Origin: Streptococcus orisratti DSM 15617
Lineage (GTDB): Bacteria; Bacillota; Bacilli; Lactobacillales; Streptococcaceae
Direction of reading: 5' to 3'
NCBI RefSeq assembly: GCF_000380105.1
Contig: NZ_KB904515.1
Location: forward strand, 1 to 64,000
DNA: 64,000 nucleotides
Each line of letters starts with the position of its first letter. Positions within the stretch are counted from its first letter, which is position 1. The notes below the pieces were generated by a model. It made no database searches, was not told the origin of the DNA, and was given only the letters and a program-made list of their open reading frames with translations. Positions 47,467-56,386 of the stretch are shown in pieces. The position numbers and the translations under genes are program-made.

Positions 47467-48534
47467 TTAGTACCCCTTAATTAAATCTACAGTTGAGCGG
47501 TCAAGCTTTTTAACAATAGCTTGGAGGAAGGCTTGTGCTTGAAGAAAGTCATCCATCGCGTAAAGTGTTTGATGGGAGTGAATGTAGCGTGCGCATACTC
47601 CGATCGTTGTTGAAGGTACTCCGCCGTTTTTGAGATGAGCTGCACCAGCATCCGTACCTCCTTTAGCGCAATAATACTGATATTTGACACCAGCTTCTTC
47701 GGCAGTTGTGAGCAAAAAGTCGCGCATGTCTTTAAGCATAACATGACCGGGATCGTAGAAGCGAATCAAAGTACCCTCACCAATATTTCCTTGCCCTCCA
47801 TAGACATCTCCAGCGGGAGAGCAATCAACGGCTAAAAAGATTTCTGGTTCGAACTTGGTGGTTGATACATGAGCACCACGCAAGCCGACTTCTTCTTGGA
47901 CATTAGCGCCTGCGATGAGGGTATTGTTCAGTTGTTTATCTTTCAGATTTTCTAGGAGTTCTGTTACCATGAGGACACCGTAGCGATTATCCCAAGCTTT
48001 AGAGATGATATTCTTTTGGTTAGCGGTCAAGATAGCTTCTGATTGTGGCACAATGATGTCACCAGGGCGCACGCCAAAGCTCTCAGCTTCTTCCTTGTTG
48101 CTAAAACCACCATCAAAGACAATATCTTCCACTTTCGGTAAGGAAGCACTGCCATTGTTTCCACGTAGGAAATGAGGTGGGACTGAGCCAGAAATAACTG
48201 GAATTGCACTATTGTCGCGTGTGTAAAGCGTAAAGCGTTGTGAACTAACAACGAGGGGATTCCATCCGCCAATACCAACCACGCGCAAGGTGCCATCAGA
48301 CTTGATATCACTGACCATGAAACCAACTTCATCCATATGGGCAGCAACCATGATACGAGGAGCATGATCAGCTAGACTATGCTTAATACCAAAAATACCA
48401 CCAAGTCCATCAGTTTCTACCTCATCCACTAAAGGAGTGATTTTTTGACGCAGGTAGTTACGTATGTTATGCTCATAGCCTGCGATACCATCTAATTCAG
48501 TTACAGTTTTAATTTTATCAAACAATTCAGTCAT
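47467..48534 (-). CDS. pepA: Glutamyl aminopeptidase, M42 family
   Basis: PepA has 355 codons. M42 metal ligands and catalytic residues are recognisable in AHMDEVGFMV (H), AWDNRYG (D), NVQEEVGLRG (EE), VDCSPAGD (D) and CARYIHSHQTL (H). It is a tetrahedral cytosolic aminopeptidase releasing N-terminal Glu/Asp, important for peptide nutrition in lactic streptococci. ATG 48534 follows a GAGGTATT site. Confidence 0.95.
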   Translation of the reverse strand: MTELFDKIKTVTELDGIAGYEHNIRNYLRQKITPLVDEVETDGLGGIFGIKHSLADHAPRIMVAAHMDEVGFMVSDIKSDGTLRVVGIGGWNPLVVSSQRFTLYTRDNSAIPVISGSVPPHFLRGNNGSASLPKVEDIVFDGGFSNKEEAESFGVRPGDIIVPQSEAILTANQKNIISKAWDNRYGVLMVTELLENLKDKQLNNTLIAGANVQEEVGLRGAHVSTTKFEPEIFLAVDCSPAGDVYGGQGNIGEGTLIRFYDPGHVMLKDMRDFLLTTAEEAGVKYQYYCAKGGTDAGAAHLKNGGVPSTTIGVCARYIHSHQTLYAMDDFLQAQAFLQAIVKKLDRSTVDLIKGY

Positions 48535-48699
48535 AAATACCTCATTTCTATCCCCTTTATTTTAGCACTTTCGGTTAAAAATAAAAACCATTTTTCAAAG
48601 GAGAACTTTATTATCTGCGGGGGAAACTATCATTTTTTGTTATGAAAATTTAGAGTAAAGTCAGAACCTAGAAGCATTTTTTATGTTACAATAGTAGGC

Positions 48700-48981
48700 A
48701 TGAAGAAAAAGAATGTTGCCCTACTGTCAGGTCTTTTAGGGCTGGGAGGCCTGTTTGTGACAGGGGTTGTTGTCAAAAAGCAGCTCGATGAGAAAAGACG
48801 TCAGCGTATTTTGGCTGAAGTCCGCCGTTTTTTTGATACTTTTGGGACAATTGCAGTGCTTTACATCAATGATTTTGAGTCTACGCTAGATTGTGTCAAG
48901 GGTGGAGTTGTCTTTGATGATGACGTCACTTTTTATTTTGAATACCGACAGGGTGAAATCGATTATCGGGAGGCTGAATGA
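48700..48981 (+). CDS. DUF4651 domain protein
   Basis: The protein has 93 codons: an N-terminal membrane anchor (VALLSGLLGLGGLFVTGVVV) then a basic linker and the DUF4651 domain RRFFDTFGTIAVLYINDFES...DDDVTFYFEYRQGEIDYREA. The function is unknown. An extended -10 TGTTACAAT lies just upstream. Its stop overlaps the thioredoxin-like start (ATGATGA), so the two are cotranslated. Confidence 0.82.
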   Translation: MKKKNVALLSGLLGLGGLFVTGVVVKKQLDEKRRQRILAEVRRFFDTFGTIAVLYINDFESTLDCVKGGVVFDDDVTFYFEYRQGEIDYREAE

Positions 48982-49295
48982 TGATTATTCCAAAAAGTTA
49001 TGAAGAATTGGCAGAATTTCTTGAAAAAGAAGGGAAATTTGTTTTCTTTTTTACGGCAGATTGGTGCCCAGACTGTCAGTTCATTTACCCAGCTTTGCCA
49101 AATATTGAGGCTGAAAATCCAGATTTTCACTTTATTCGGGTTGACCGCGATGACTTTATAGAAGTTGCCCAACGTTGGAATATTTTTGGTATTCCAAGCT
49201 TTGTCGTTGTGGAAAATGGTAAAGAAATCGGCCGTCTAGTTAATAAACTGTGCAAGAGCAAGGCAGAAATTAACAGCTTTTTGGCTAATCTGTAA
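48978..49295 (+). CDS. Thioredoxin-family protein
   Basis: The protein has 105 codons and a thioredoxin fold with active site WCPDC (C30, C33) instead of WCGPC, plus the cis-Pro loop IFGIPSFVVVENGKE. It has no signal peptide and is probably cytosolic. WCPDC is typical of a streptococcal thioredoxin-like family next to DUF4651. Its redox partner is unknown. Confidence 0.88.
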   Translation: MMIIPKSYEELAEFLEKEGKFVFFFTADWCPDCQFIYPALPNIEAENPDFHFIRVDRDDFIEVAQRWNIFGIPSFVVVENGKEIGRLVNKLCKSKAEINSFLANL

Positions 49296-49449
49296 TACCA
49301 AGTAAGCTTAGAAGCTATAATACTCAGGGATGAATATCGGGCATGGAGACCTTGAAGTGTTCTGTCTGCTTAGACAAAGTTAAGGGAATTTTGAAATTGG
49401 AGCTTTATTTCGAGAAAAACGAATGATTTTATATAGGAAAGGAAAAAAG

Positions 49450-50073
49450 ATGATTTTTGCATATAATAGAGAACATATTGGAGACGTTTTATTGGTTATC
49501 TTTCAAGACACTGAAGATGTCAAACGTAGTGTTGAACGTCGTGGGAATGTTGCACGTGTTTATCGTGATGACAACGGAGAGACTCTGGCTTGGAATATTT
49601 TTGAGGTTTCAAGTCTGATTGAGCTTGATGGAAATGGTCAAGTTTTTCTGACAGACGAAAATGTTGCACGGTTGAATGATGAGTTGGTCAAAGAAGGTTT
49701 TGAGCCGGTTTTAGAAAATGATGCTACCCCTAAATTTGTCGTTGCACAAATTGTGGAAATGATTGACCATCCAGACAGTGATCATTTGCATATTTGTCAA
49801 GTGGCAATCAACGATGATGAGCGAGTTCAGATTGTCTGTGGGGCTCCCAATGCGGCTCTTGGTCTGAAAACTGTTGCGGCCTTGCCAGGCGCTATGATGC
49901 CAAGTGGTAACTTAATTTTTCCAGGCAAGCTGCGCGGTCAAGATAGTTTTGGAATGCTTTGCTCTGCTCGTGAGCTTGAATTGCCAAATGCTCCACAGGT
50001 ACGAGGTATCATTGAGCTAAACGATAGCGCTATTGTTGGTGAAGCTTTTAACCCAGAAAAACATTGGGCATAA
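49450..50073 (+). CDS. YtpR-family tRNA-binding protein
   Basis: The protein has 207 codons from ATG 49450 (AAAGGAAA site). The in-frame upstream start at 49423 is rejected as lacking a site. The C-terminal half is the EMAP/tRNA-binding domain of PheT type: FVVAQIVEMIDHPDSDHLHICQVAI...QIVCGAPNAALGLKTVAALPGAMMP...GMLCSARELELP. The N-terminal part is a DUF4479 domain. It probably binds tRNA; the biological role is not settled. Confidence 0.9.
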   Translation: MIFAYNREHIGDVLLVIFQDTEDVKRSVERRGNVARVYRDDNGETLAWNIFEVSSLIELDGNGQVFLTDENVARLNDELVKEGFEPVLENDATPKFVVAQIVEMIDHPDSDHLHICQVAINDDERVQIVCGAPNAALGLKTVAALPGAMMPSGNLIFPGKLRGQDSFGMLCSARELELPNAPQVRGIIELNDSAIVGEAFNPEKHWA

Positions 50074-50082
50074 GTATTGAGT

Positions 50083-50113
50083 AAAAAACATCTTTTCGGA
50101 GGTGTTTTTTTGT
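50083..50113 (+). terminator. Terminator after the YtpR-like gene
   Basis: AAACATCT pairs with AGGTGTTT, followed by TTTTT. Confidence 0.8.
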
Positions 50114-50521
50114 AACCTTTTGAAACTTTGTTCGTTTTATTAATATAAAGAACATTGGGCTGCTGGCTGTAATCAGAGACTCAGATTAATGCTCAAAGAA
50201 AATCAGACTGGGTGATAAACCGCAATCAGCCGTCTCGCGCTAAAAAGCTATAATATGCGAATGATTTTTGAAGAGATATGTTTATCTTTGGAAAATTAAT
50301 GATTACAGAAGATTGGTATAAAAATTGAAAATCTTGTATCAATATGATAATATAAAACTATAAGCGCTTACATCTGCGGTTTTAAAAGTTTTTAGATCAT
50401 TGTTTTTTAGCTATGCAAGCTGATTTAGTACTAGGTATAATTTCAGCAGAAGAGCTTTAGGGGTGTTGTAGGTAATTTGCACAGTGCTACCTTCTATTAC
50501 CTACAAATGAAAGGAGAAGTT
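50114..50521 (+). promoter_or_regulatory. Control region of the ABC-PASTA operon
   Basis: A 400-bp gap holds a promoter TTGAAA (50325-50330), 17 bp, TAATAT (50348-50353) and a perfect 11-bp inverted repeat, TTGTAGGTAAT (50466-50476) and ATTACCTACAA (50496-50506), directly before the ribosome binding site AAGGAGAAG (50511-50519). As DNA it could be an operator. As RNA its stem could control translation of the permease. No gene is supported in the gap. Confidence 0.6.
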
Positions 50522-51985
50522 ATGAATTATCTCAAACGTGCTTGGTTAAGTGTTACTCGTCGTAAGGGAAAATCCCTCTTGCTGTTTATTATTATTTTTA
50601 TACTCAGCAACGTGATTGCTGGTGCAGTGTCTATTCAGCAAGCGACGCAGAATGTTGAAAAGACCATCAAGAACAAAATGGGAGCGACAGTAACCCTTCG
50701 TCTGGATTATGAGAATATGAAAGATGGTGATTATGAAAATATTGAAAATCTAAAGATGAAAACAATCACGGCGGTTGGTGAGCTTCCTTATGTCAAGTAT
50801 TATGACTATGTTTTGATGGGAAATATCGGCTCTTCCGGTCTCAAATCTTATGTTTCCTCGATGATTGAAGATAATGGAGGAATGGGCAATGATGAGATTG
50901 CTAGCTATTATGCCTTTGGTCTTAGAGGTGTTCAATCTTCCAAACTTTTGCCTCTTGAAGAAGGAAAGATTACGATGGTAGAAGGACGAGCGTTTACAGA
51001 AGAGGAAGTGACAAAGGGCAAAGCTGTAACCTTGATTTCCAAGGAATTAGCGGATCTTAACCATTTGAGTGTTGGAGATACAGCAACCTTTACTAACTAT
51101 ATTGTAGATTATGAGAAAAATGAAAAGAAAAGTCAAACGGACTATCCTCTTGAAATTGTTGGGATTTATCAAAATAAATCCACACAAAAGAAAGTTGGTA
51201 AAACGGATAAGTCCAGTGATGCTGATCGGTGGAATCAAGCTTACCAAGAGCAAACGGCAATCAATCAGATTTATGTGCCAAATAAGATAGTTGAGGAAAC
51301 AAGGCGGGAACAGGCAGAAGCAAACACCTCTGAGGTATCTGAGGAAGAATTGAGTGAAAGCATTGGTATCGGTGAACCTCTCTACGTCTTGAAAAATCCT
51401 GAAGATCTTGAAAAATTCAAACAGGAAGCGCAAGCCCTGTTACCAAAACACTATATCGCTTATGCGTCATCAGATAATTATGATAACATTGCTGGACCAG
51501 TTAAGTCTATGTCAAAAATAGCAGGTTATGTTCTTATTGCAGCTGTTAGTGCTAGTGTTATGGTCATTACTCTGGTTGTACTTCTTTTCTTGCGTGATCG
51601 AAAACATGAGCTTGGCATCTATCTTTCTCTCGGTGAGGCAAAGGTAAAAGTTGTTTTACAGGCTTTGGTAGAAGTCTTTATCATAGCACTTGTGGCTCTG
51701 AGCCTCTCGGTCGTTTCAGGGAATGTCTTGGCCAAAGGTCTCTCAAATACTCTTATCCAAAGTCAGATTGAGCAGCAAAAAAATGATAATGGAGTGTCTT
51801 ACGTTGGCTTAGATGAACTCAATGATTCGACGACAATCGACGATGTGGTAGAAGAGTATGATGTTCGCTTGACACCAAGTTATGTCGTTTTGATGTATGT
51901 CATCGGACTTGGAACAGTTTTGGTAGCCACTATTGTACCAACGACCTATATTGTTCGCCTTAACCCTAAGCGGATTATGATGTAG
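50522..51985 (+). CDS. FtsX/MacB-type ABC transporter permease (Vex-like)
   Basis: The permease has 487 codons from ATG 50522. A frame open upstream to 50477 runs through the inverted repeat and is rejected. One N-terminal membrane helix (about 17-38: KSLLLFIIIFILSNVIAGAVSI) is followed by a large extracellular domain (about 40-335), then three C-terminal helices with the FtsX motif (GYVLIAAVSASVMVITLVVLLFLRDRKHELGIYLSLG). MacB-type systems act as mechanotransmitters or peptide exporters. Its relatives include pneumococcal Vex permeases. Confidence 0.88.
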   Translation: MNYLKRAWLSVTRRKGKSLLLFIIIFILSNVIAGAVSIQQATQNVEKTIKNKMGATVTLRLDYENMKDGDYENIENLKMKTITAVGELPYVKYYDYVLMGNIGSSGLKSYVSSMIEDNGGMGNDEIASYYAFGLRGVQSSKLLPLEEGKITMVEGRAFTEEEVTKGKAVTLISKELADLNHLSVGDTATFTNYIVDYEKNEKKSQTDYPLEIVGIYQNKSTQKKVGKTDKSSDADRWNQAYQEQTAINQIYVPNKIVEETRREQAEANTSEVSEEELSESIGIGEPLYVLKNPEDLEKFKQEAQALLPKHYIAYASSDNYDNIAGPVKSMSKIAGYVLIAAVSASVMVITLVVLLFLRDRKHELGIYLSLGEAKVKVVLQALVEVFIIALVALSLSVVSGNVLAKGLSNTLIQSQIEQQKNDNGVSYVGLDELNDSTTIDDVVEEYDVRLTPSYVVLMYVIGLGTVLVATIVPTTYIVRLNPKRIMM

Positions 51986-52010
51986 TTCTGATGATTGAAA
52001 GGAGATTGGT

Positions 52011-52685
52011 ATGCCAATTTTAGAAGCGAAAAATTTATCTTATTTTTATCAAGATGGGGAAAATCGTCGCTATATTTTGAAAAATACAGATATCAGTTTT
52101 GAAAAGGGAAAATTTTATACGATTTTAGGACAATCAGGTTCGGGCAAGACAACCTTACTATCTTTGTTGAGTGCTTTAGAAGTTCCTAAAGAAGGGCAAG
52201 TTTTTTATAATGGTAAGGATCTCAAGGAGATTGGCTATGAAACCTTTCGTCGTAATAATGTTGGAATAGTCTTTCAGCATTATAATCTTATTCCTTATAT
52301 GACTGCGGTAGAAAATGTCATGGTTCCTATGGCTATTACAGAAAATGAAATACCAGCCAATCAAAAAGAAGTTGCTTACAATTTGCTTGATTATATTGGG
52401 ATTGTCAAAAGCAAGGCAGATCGTTTAGTCAATCAGCTATCAGGTGGGGAACAGCAGCGTGTCGCTATTGCGCGCTCTTTGGCTACAAATGTGGATGTCA
52501 TTTTAGCTGATGAGCCTACTGGAAACTTAGATGAGGAGATGGAAGGTGAGATTGTTGAAATCTTCAAGAAATTAGCTCATGAGCATGAAAAATGTGTTGT
52601 TGTGGTAACCCACTCGCAGGAAATTGCCGCCTTATCTGATAAAACTTACTATTTAAGGAAGGGGAAGTTGAAAGCATATGAGTGA
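52011..52685 (+). CDS. ABC transporter ATP-binding protein (MacB/LolD type)
   Basis: The ATPase has 224 codons: Walker [11 protein letters not shown] (about 38-47), signature [15 protein letters not shown], Walker [19 protein letters not shown], and H-loop VVVTHSQE. It pairs with the permease 25 bp upstream. The last 8 bp overlap the start of the PASTA protein gene, tying the three genes into one translational unit. Confidence 0.94.
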   Translation: MPILEAKNLSYFYQDGENRRYILKNTDISFEKGKFYTILGQSGSGKTTLLSLLSALEVPKEGQVFYNGKDLKEIGYETFRRNNVGIVFQHYNLIPYMTAVENVMVPMAITENEIPANQKEVAYNLLDYIGIVKSKADRLVNQLSGGEQQRVAIARSLATNVDVILADEPTGNLDEEMEGEIVEIFKKLAHEHEKCVVVVTHSQEIAALSDKTYYLRKGKLKAYE

Positions 52686-54177
52686 TTTTTTATCAAAATT
52701 CTCAGGTGATAAGTACACGGAATTACTTGAGACAGATCAGAAAAATCCAGAAAACGAAAGCAAAGAGCTTGAAAAAAATTCGGTCGTGTCAGCTTCTTCA
52801 GAAGATGAGGCTCATCAAATTCCAACTGTGATATCAGCAGTTGATACAGATGAGAATGGTTTATCCAGTCAATCAGTTAACCTCGAGACACCAGAAGAAG
52901 CACCTGTTCGGTATGATAGGGCAAAGAAGCGTCGGGATGATTTTCACGAAGAGGTTGAGATTGATCCAACTTATCAAAAGAAAAAGAAACGTAAGTTGGT
53001 AATTCTTGTAGCTAGTGTGTCTCTTGCTATATTGGTCATTGCTTTTTCTGCTTATCACTTTACCCATGTTACTTTGCCAAATTTTGTTGGAAAAAGTATA
53101 ACTGAAGTTAGAGAGTGGGGAAATCAGCATCAAGTGACTATTGATTTGACTCAAAAATATAGCACAAAATATGATGCAAATTTCATTATTTCCCAAAAAA
53201 CTAAGGCAGGTAAGAAAATTGCCAAGGGGAGTCAGTTAGGCGTTGTCAGCTCTCTTGGTGCAGATCCTGAAGAAGTTTTGAAATTGCCAGATTTTTCCAA
53301 GATGACATATAGTCAGGCGGTTAAGTGGGTTGAAAAGAATAAAGCTGAAAATCTAAAGGTCAGTCAGGAATTTAACGAGACAATTAAGAAAGGTGAGTTT
53401 ATCAAACTTGATATTGCTAACTCCGTTCCTGCTAGCGAATATACACGTGGCACAAAGGCTACATTAACCTATTCACGTGGTGCCGAAGTTTTAGAGGCCA
53501 ATATCTCGGTGCCAGATTTTAATGGGAAACAAAAGTCTGAGGTTGAGAGTTGGGCAAAGACAAACGGTATTGAAGTTACTTATGTTGAAAAAGCCAGTTC
53601 AACAATTGCAACAGGCTTGGTTATGGGGCAGTCAGTAGTGGCTAATGAAAAAGTAGCCAAAAAGTCTAAAATGGAAATTACGGTTTCAGCAGGAAAAGGT
53701 GTGACAGTTCCCGATTTTTCACAGATTACGATGGGCCAAGCCAGCTCCGTTTCGGGATTAACAGTGATTGTTCGTCAGGTTTATGGGGACAAACCTTATG
53801 GACAATTGATCTCACAATCTCAACCGGCTGGTACAGAATTGACTGAAAAAGATAACCGTAATGTTGAGGTCGTCTATTCAGCAGGAACTCCTTATATTCG
53901 TGATTTGACAGGTAAAAATGAAGGGGAACTCCAACAATATTTCTATGAAGAGTTTCGATCCAAAGGGGCTGAAATTTACTTTAGCAGTTATTATGTAAAT
54001 TCAGATCAGCCAAAAGGAACTGTTGTCAAACAAAGTGCCGAAGAAACATGGTTACCCCTAAACTATACTGTCAACGTTGGTATCAGCAACGGCGCTTGGT
54101 ACACAGGGGCTCCAGTTCCTACTCCATCTACAGACAAGTCAACTAGCGATTCTGGAGAAACACAGACTGCAGATTAA
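52678..54177 (+). CDS. Membrane-anchored protein with five PASTA domains and no kinase
   Basis: The protein has 499 codons. About 105 acidic cytoplasmic residues come first, then a basic stop (KKKKRK) and one membrane helix (about 106-130). Five consecutive PASTA-like repeats follow, beginning near VTLPNFVGKS (131), LKLPDFSKMT (204), ISVPDFNGKQ (279), VTVPDFSQIT (341) and PYIRDLTGKN (404). The tail is Pro/Ser/Thr-rich. PASTA domains bind muropeptides or peptidoglycan and are normally fused to Ser/Thr kinases or PBPs; there is no catalytic domain here. The acidic tail has many Ser/Thr and could be a phosphorylation or docking site. Its overlap with the ABC ATPase gene implies a shared function in envelope sensing. 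Confidence 0.85.
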   Translation: MSDFLSKFSGDKYTELLETDQKNPENESKELEKNSVVSASSEDEAHQIPTVISAVDTDENGLSSQSVNLETPEEAPVRYDRAKKRRDDFHEEVEIDPTYQKKKKRKLVILVASVSLAILVIAFSAYHFTHVTLPNFVGKSITEVREWGNQHQVTIDLTQKYSTKYDANFIISQKTKAGKKIAKGSQLGVVSSLGADPEEVLKLPDFSKMTYSQAVKWVEKNKAENLKVSQEFNETIKKGEFIKLDIANSVPASEYTRGTKATLTYSRGAEVLEANISVPDFNGKQKSEVESWAKTNGIEVTYVEKASSTIATGLVMGQSVVANEKVAKKSKMEITVSAGKGVTVPDFSQITMGQASSVSGLTVIVRQVYGDKPYGQLISQSQPAGTELTEKDNRNVEVVYSAGTPYIRDLTGKNEGELQQYFYEEFRSKGAEIYFSSYYVNSDQPKGTVVKQSAEETWLPLNYTVNVGISNGAWYTGAPVPTPSTDKSTSDSGETQTAD

Positions 54178-54290
54178 AATGACACTCGGCAAAAATCAAA
54201 AAAGATGCGAAAATGAATTGTAGATATAGCTGGAATTTACCAAGATGAGTTGACGGATAGAGTTTTGATTTTCGAAGAATCTGAGGTTAT
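54178..54290 (-). repeat. Degenerate BOX-like element, reverse orientation
   Basis: On the minus strand this begins TTCTTCGAAAATCAAAA, continues CTATCCGTCAACTCATCTTGG and ends TTTTTTGATTTTTGCCGAGTG. These align with the BOX-like element at 46546-46650 (TACTCTTCGAAAATCAAAA, ATCCGTTGTCAACTTGCCTTG, TTTTGATTTTCATTGAGT), with a decayed middle. Confidence 0.5.
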
Positions 54291-54317
54291 TGAGAGTTTC
54301 TATTCTAATTAAAAAGG

Positions 54318-54369
54318 CAGAAAGATTTCGACTTGATAAGGTCCGTTACAAAATCTTTCTGTGCTTTTT
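54318..54369 (+). terminator. Terminator after the PASTA gene
   Basis: CAGAAAGATTT (54318-54328) pairs with AAATCTTTCTG (54351-54361), followed by TGCTTTTTG. Confidence 0.7.
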
Positions 54370-54388
54370 GTTTTCATTGGATATTGTA

Positions 54389-55108
54389 CTAATATTTTTT
54401 TCGTAAGGTCACATGATGGAAGAACGCTATATCTTTATAAGGTTTCTGATTGGCAACAGCGAGTTCAAATTTGGTCAGATTTTCTATCCAACCTTCTTGG
54501 GTTTTGAAATGATTGGGTTGGAGGGCATAGAGAGTTCGGATGCCTTGGTAGTTTTCAATGGTTAGTTTGGTATTTTCAGCGAGCTCTTCCAATGTGTATG
54601 TATCTCCTTTTGTGAAGGCTGCACTTTGGTAACTATCTTTTCCAGCCAGAGTATCTAAAGCGGATGCTATGTCATTATTAAAAACCACGCTATGCAAGAC
54701 TTTACCGACAGAATGATGTTTAATCAATGATAACTCGCCTCCAGATTTTAGCAGACGCTCAAATTGGGCGAGGTAGTCTGCGTGTTGGTTTTTAGGCACA
54801 TATTCAAGAACGTTGTGGCAGATGATGATATCAAAACTGTGATCTGGTAACTTTTTGAGGGCATCTAGACTGCCTTGGATTTTGGTTAAATTTTGTGTGT
54901 TGTCAGCGAAAAGCAAATCAGAATTTGGCTCAATAGCAGTAACGGTATTGTTTTGGGACAACTGCTGCGCGGTGATACCAAAACCTGCACCAAAGTCTAG
55001 TACATTTTGATTTTGGACATGAGATAGTTGTGCAAAAATCAATTCATACATTATTTTGCCCCATGGCTGCGCCAGCATTTCTTGATAAGCCTTTAAATCA
55101 ATTGTCAT
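54389..55108 (-). CDS. Class I SAM-dependent methyltransferase
   Basis: The protein has 239 codons from ATG 55108 behind GGAGGTTT; an in-frame start four codons upstream lies before that site and is rejected. Motif I is NVLDFGAGFGITAQQL, with acidic AIEPNSDLL and FDIIICHNVLEYV as motif IV. This is a UbiE/COQ5-like (Methyltransf_11) fold; the substrate is unknown. It is divergent from ssbB. Confidence 0.85.
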   Translation of the reverse strand: MTIDLKAYQEMLAQPWGKIMYELIFAQLSHVQNQNVLDFGAGFGITAQQLSQNNTVTAIEPNSDLLFADNTQNLTKIQGSLDALKKLPDHSFDIIICHNVLEYVPKNQHADYLAQFERLLKSGGELSLIKHHSVGKVLHSVVFNNDIASALDTLAGKDSYQSAAFTKGDTYTLEELAENTKLTIENYQGIRTLYALQPNHFKTQEGWIENLTKFELAVANQKPYKDIAFFHHVTLRKKY

Positions 55109-55156
55109 AAAAACCTCCAAATATTTTTTCTTATTTTAGCATTTTTTTGGAAACCT

Positions 55157-55164
55157 TGCGAATA
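55157..55164 (+). promoter_or_regulatory. ComX (SigX) box of ssbB
   Basis: TGCGAATA, identical to the comGA box, 22 bp before the ssbB ATG. It is followed by AAGGAGG. It marks ssbB as a late-competence gene. Confidence 0.85.
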
Positions 55165-55186
55165 GTAGAGGTAAGGAGGTACATCA

Positions 55187-55582
55187 ATGTACAATAAAGT
55201 GATTATCATCGGACGTCTCACAGCTACACCAGAGATGGTCAAGACACCAAACGACAAATCAGTCACGCGCGTGACAGTGGCAGTCAATCGCAGATTTAAG
55301 AGTCAAAATGGCGAGCGAGAAGCAGACTTCGTCAATGTAGTCGTCTGGGGGCGTCTGGCAGAAACACTAGCCTCTTATGGCAGCAAAGGTAGTCTTATTT
55401 CTTTAGATGGCGAATTGCGTACTCGCAAATATGAAAAAGATGGCCAAACGCACTATATCACTGAAGTTTTAGCACATTCTTTCCAACTTTTGGAAAGCCG
55501 TGCTCAACGTGCTATGCGTGAAAATAATACAGCAGGTGACTTAGCAGATTTGGTTTTAGAGGAGGAAGAGTTGCCCTTTTAA
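55187..55582 (+). CDS. ssbB: Competence single-stranded DNA-binding protein SsbB
   Basis: SsbB has 131 codons: MYNKVIIIGRLTATPEMVKTPNDKSVTRVTVAVNRRFKSQNGEREADFVNVVVWGRLAE, an OB fold, and a short C-terminus ending DLVLEEEELPF with an acidic DNA-SSB interaction tip (EELPF). It is shorter than housekeeping SsbA (about 165 aa), as expected for the transformation-specific protein that shields internalised ssDNA. The ComX box supports the assignment. Confidence 0.95.
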   Translation: MYNKVIIIGRLTATPEMVKTPNDKSVTRVTVAVNRRFKSQNGEREADFVNVVVWGRLAETLASYGSKGSLISLDGELRTRKYEKDGQTHYITEVLAHSFQLLESRAQRAMRENNTAGDLADLVLEEEELPF

Positions 55583-55720
55583 AATACTGATGGAGGTTTC
55601 AGAACCCAATGTCTAGAAAGGCAGGTAAGGCTTTTGCTGAGGTACTCTTATCGTAATGCTAAGGATATGGTATTTTATAGATATCTTGAGAAATCAACGA
55701 TTTCATAGTAAACTATTGCT

Positions 55721-56278
55721 ATGAATAACAAGAGTAGCTTATTTGATAATTTTCCTTTCATCCAGACTTCTTTTTTACAGTTGCGCGCCATTCAAGACAG
55801 TGATTTTGAGGATTTATGGGAAATCTATTCCAATCCGCTTCATTTTCAGTTTACCCCAAACACATCAACTCAAAATAAGGATACTTTGCGTAAGCGTATT
55901 GATCATTTTCAACGAGACTTTATTAAGAAAAGGCGATTGTTTCTTGGAGCGGTTTATCAAGAAAAATTGATTAGCGTTTTAGAAGTTTTTGACTATAAAA
56001 AACGATCAGATTCAGTCACTATTGGCTATCGTACCAACCATGATTATTGGAATCAAGGTTTAACCAGTCAAGCACTCTACTTGCTCTGCCATTTTCTAGT
56101 AGAAGAATGTCATATTGAGACAATTAAAGCATTCGTCATGCCTGAAAATAAGGCTTCTCAAAGAGTTCTCATCAAAAATGGTTTCCAGCCAGTCGGAGAA
56201 TCTAGAGAAAATTGGAAAGGACAGGGAGAAGTTAATCTGCTAATTTTTCAACGATCTCGAAACTTATCAAGGCACTAA
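55721..56278 (+). CDS. GNAT-family N-acetyltransferase (RimJ/RimL type)
   Basis: The protein has 185 codons: LQLRAIQDSDFEDLWEIYSNP, TIGYRTNHDYWNQGLTSQALYLLCHFLVEE with the acetyl-CoA loop, and IKAFVMPENKASQRVLIKNGFQPVG. It acetylates an unknown amine, possibly protein N-termini or a metabolite. Its stop codon lies inside the terminator stem. Confidence 0.88.
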   Translation: MNNKSSLFDNFPFIQTSFLQLRAIQDSDFEDLWEIYSNPLHFQFTPNTSTQNKDTLRKRIDHFQRDFIKKRRLFLGAVYQEKLISVLEVFDYKKRSDSVTIGYRTNHDYWNQGLTSQALYLLCHFLVEECHIETIKAFVMPENKASQRVLIKNGFQPVGESRENWKGQGEVNLLIFQRSRNLSRH

Positions 56279-56311
56279 ATCCCTACAGGTCATTTTTGTA
56301 GGGATTTTATT
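56277..56311 (+). terminator. Terminator after the GNAT gene
   Basis: AAATCCCTACA pairs with TGTAGGGATTT, with T residues following. A perfect 11-bp stem. Confidence 0.85.
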
Positions 56312-56386
56312 GTCCCTAAAAACGTGTTATAATGATAAAAAAGCTAATCATTTTTTAATAGTTGTAGGGGTAAAGGAGTGCAGACG

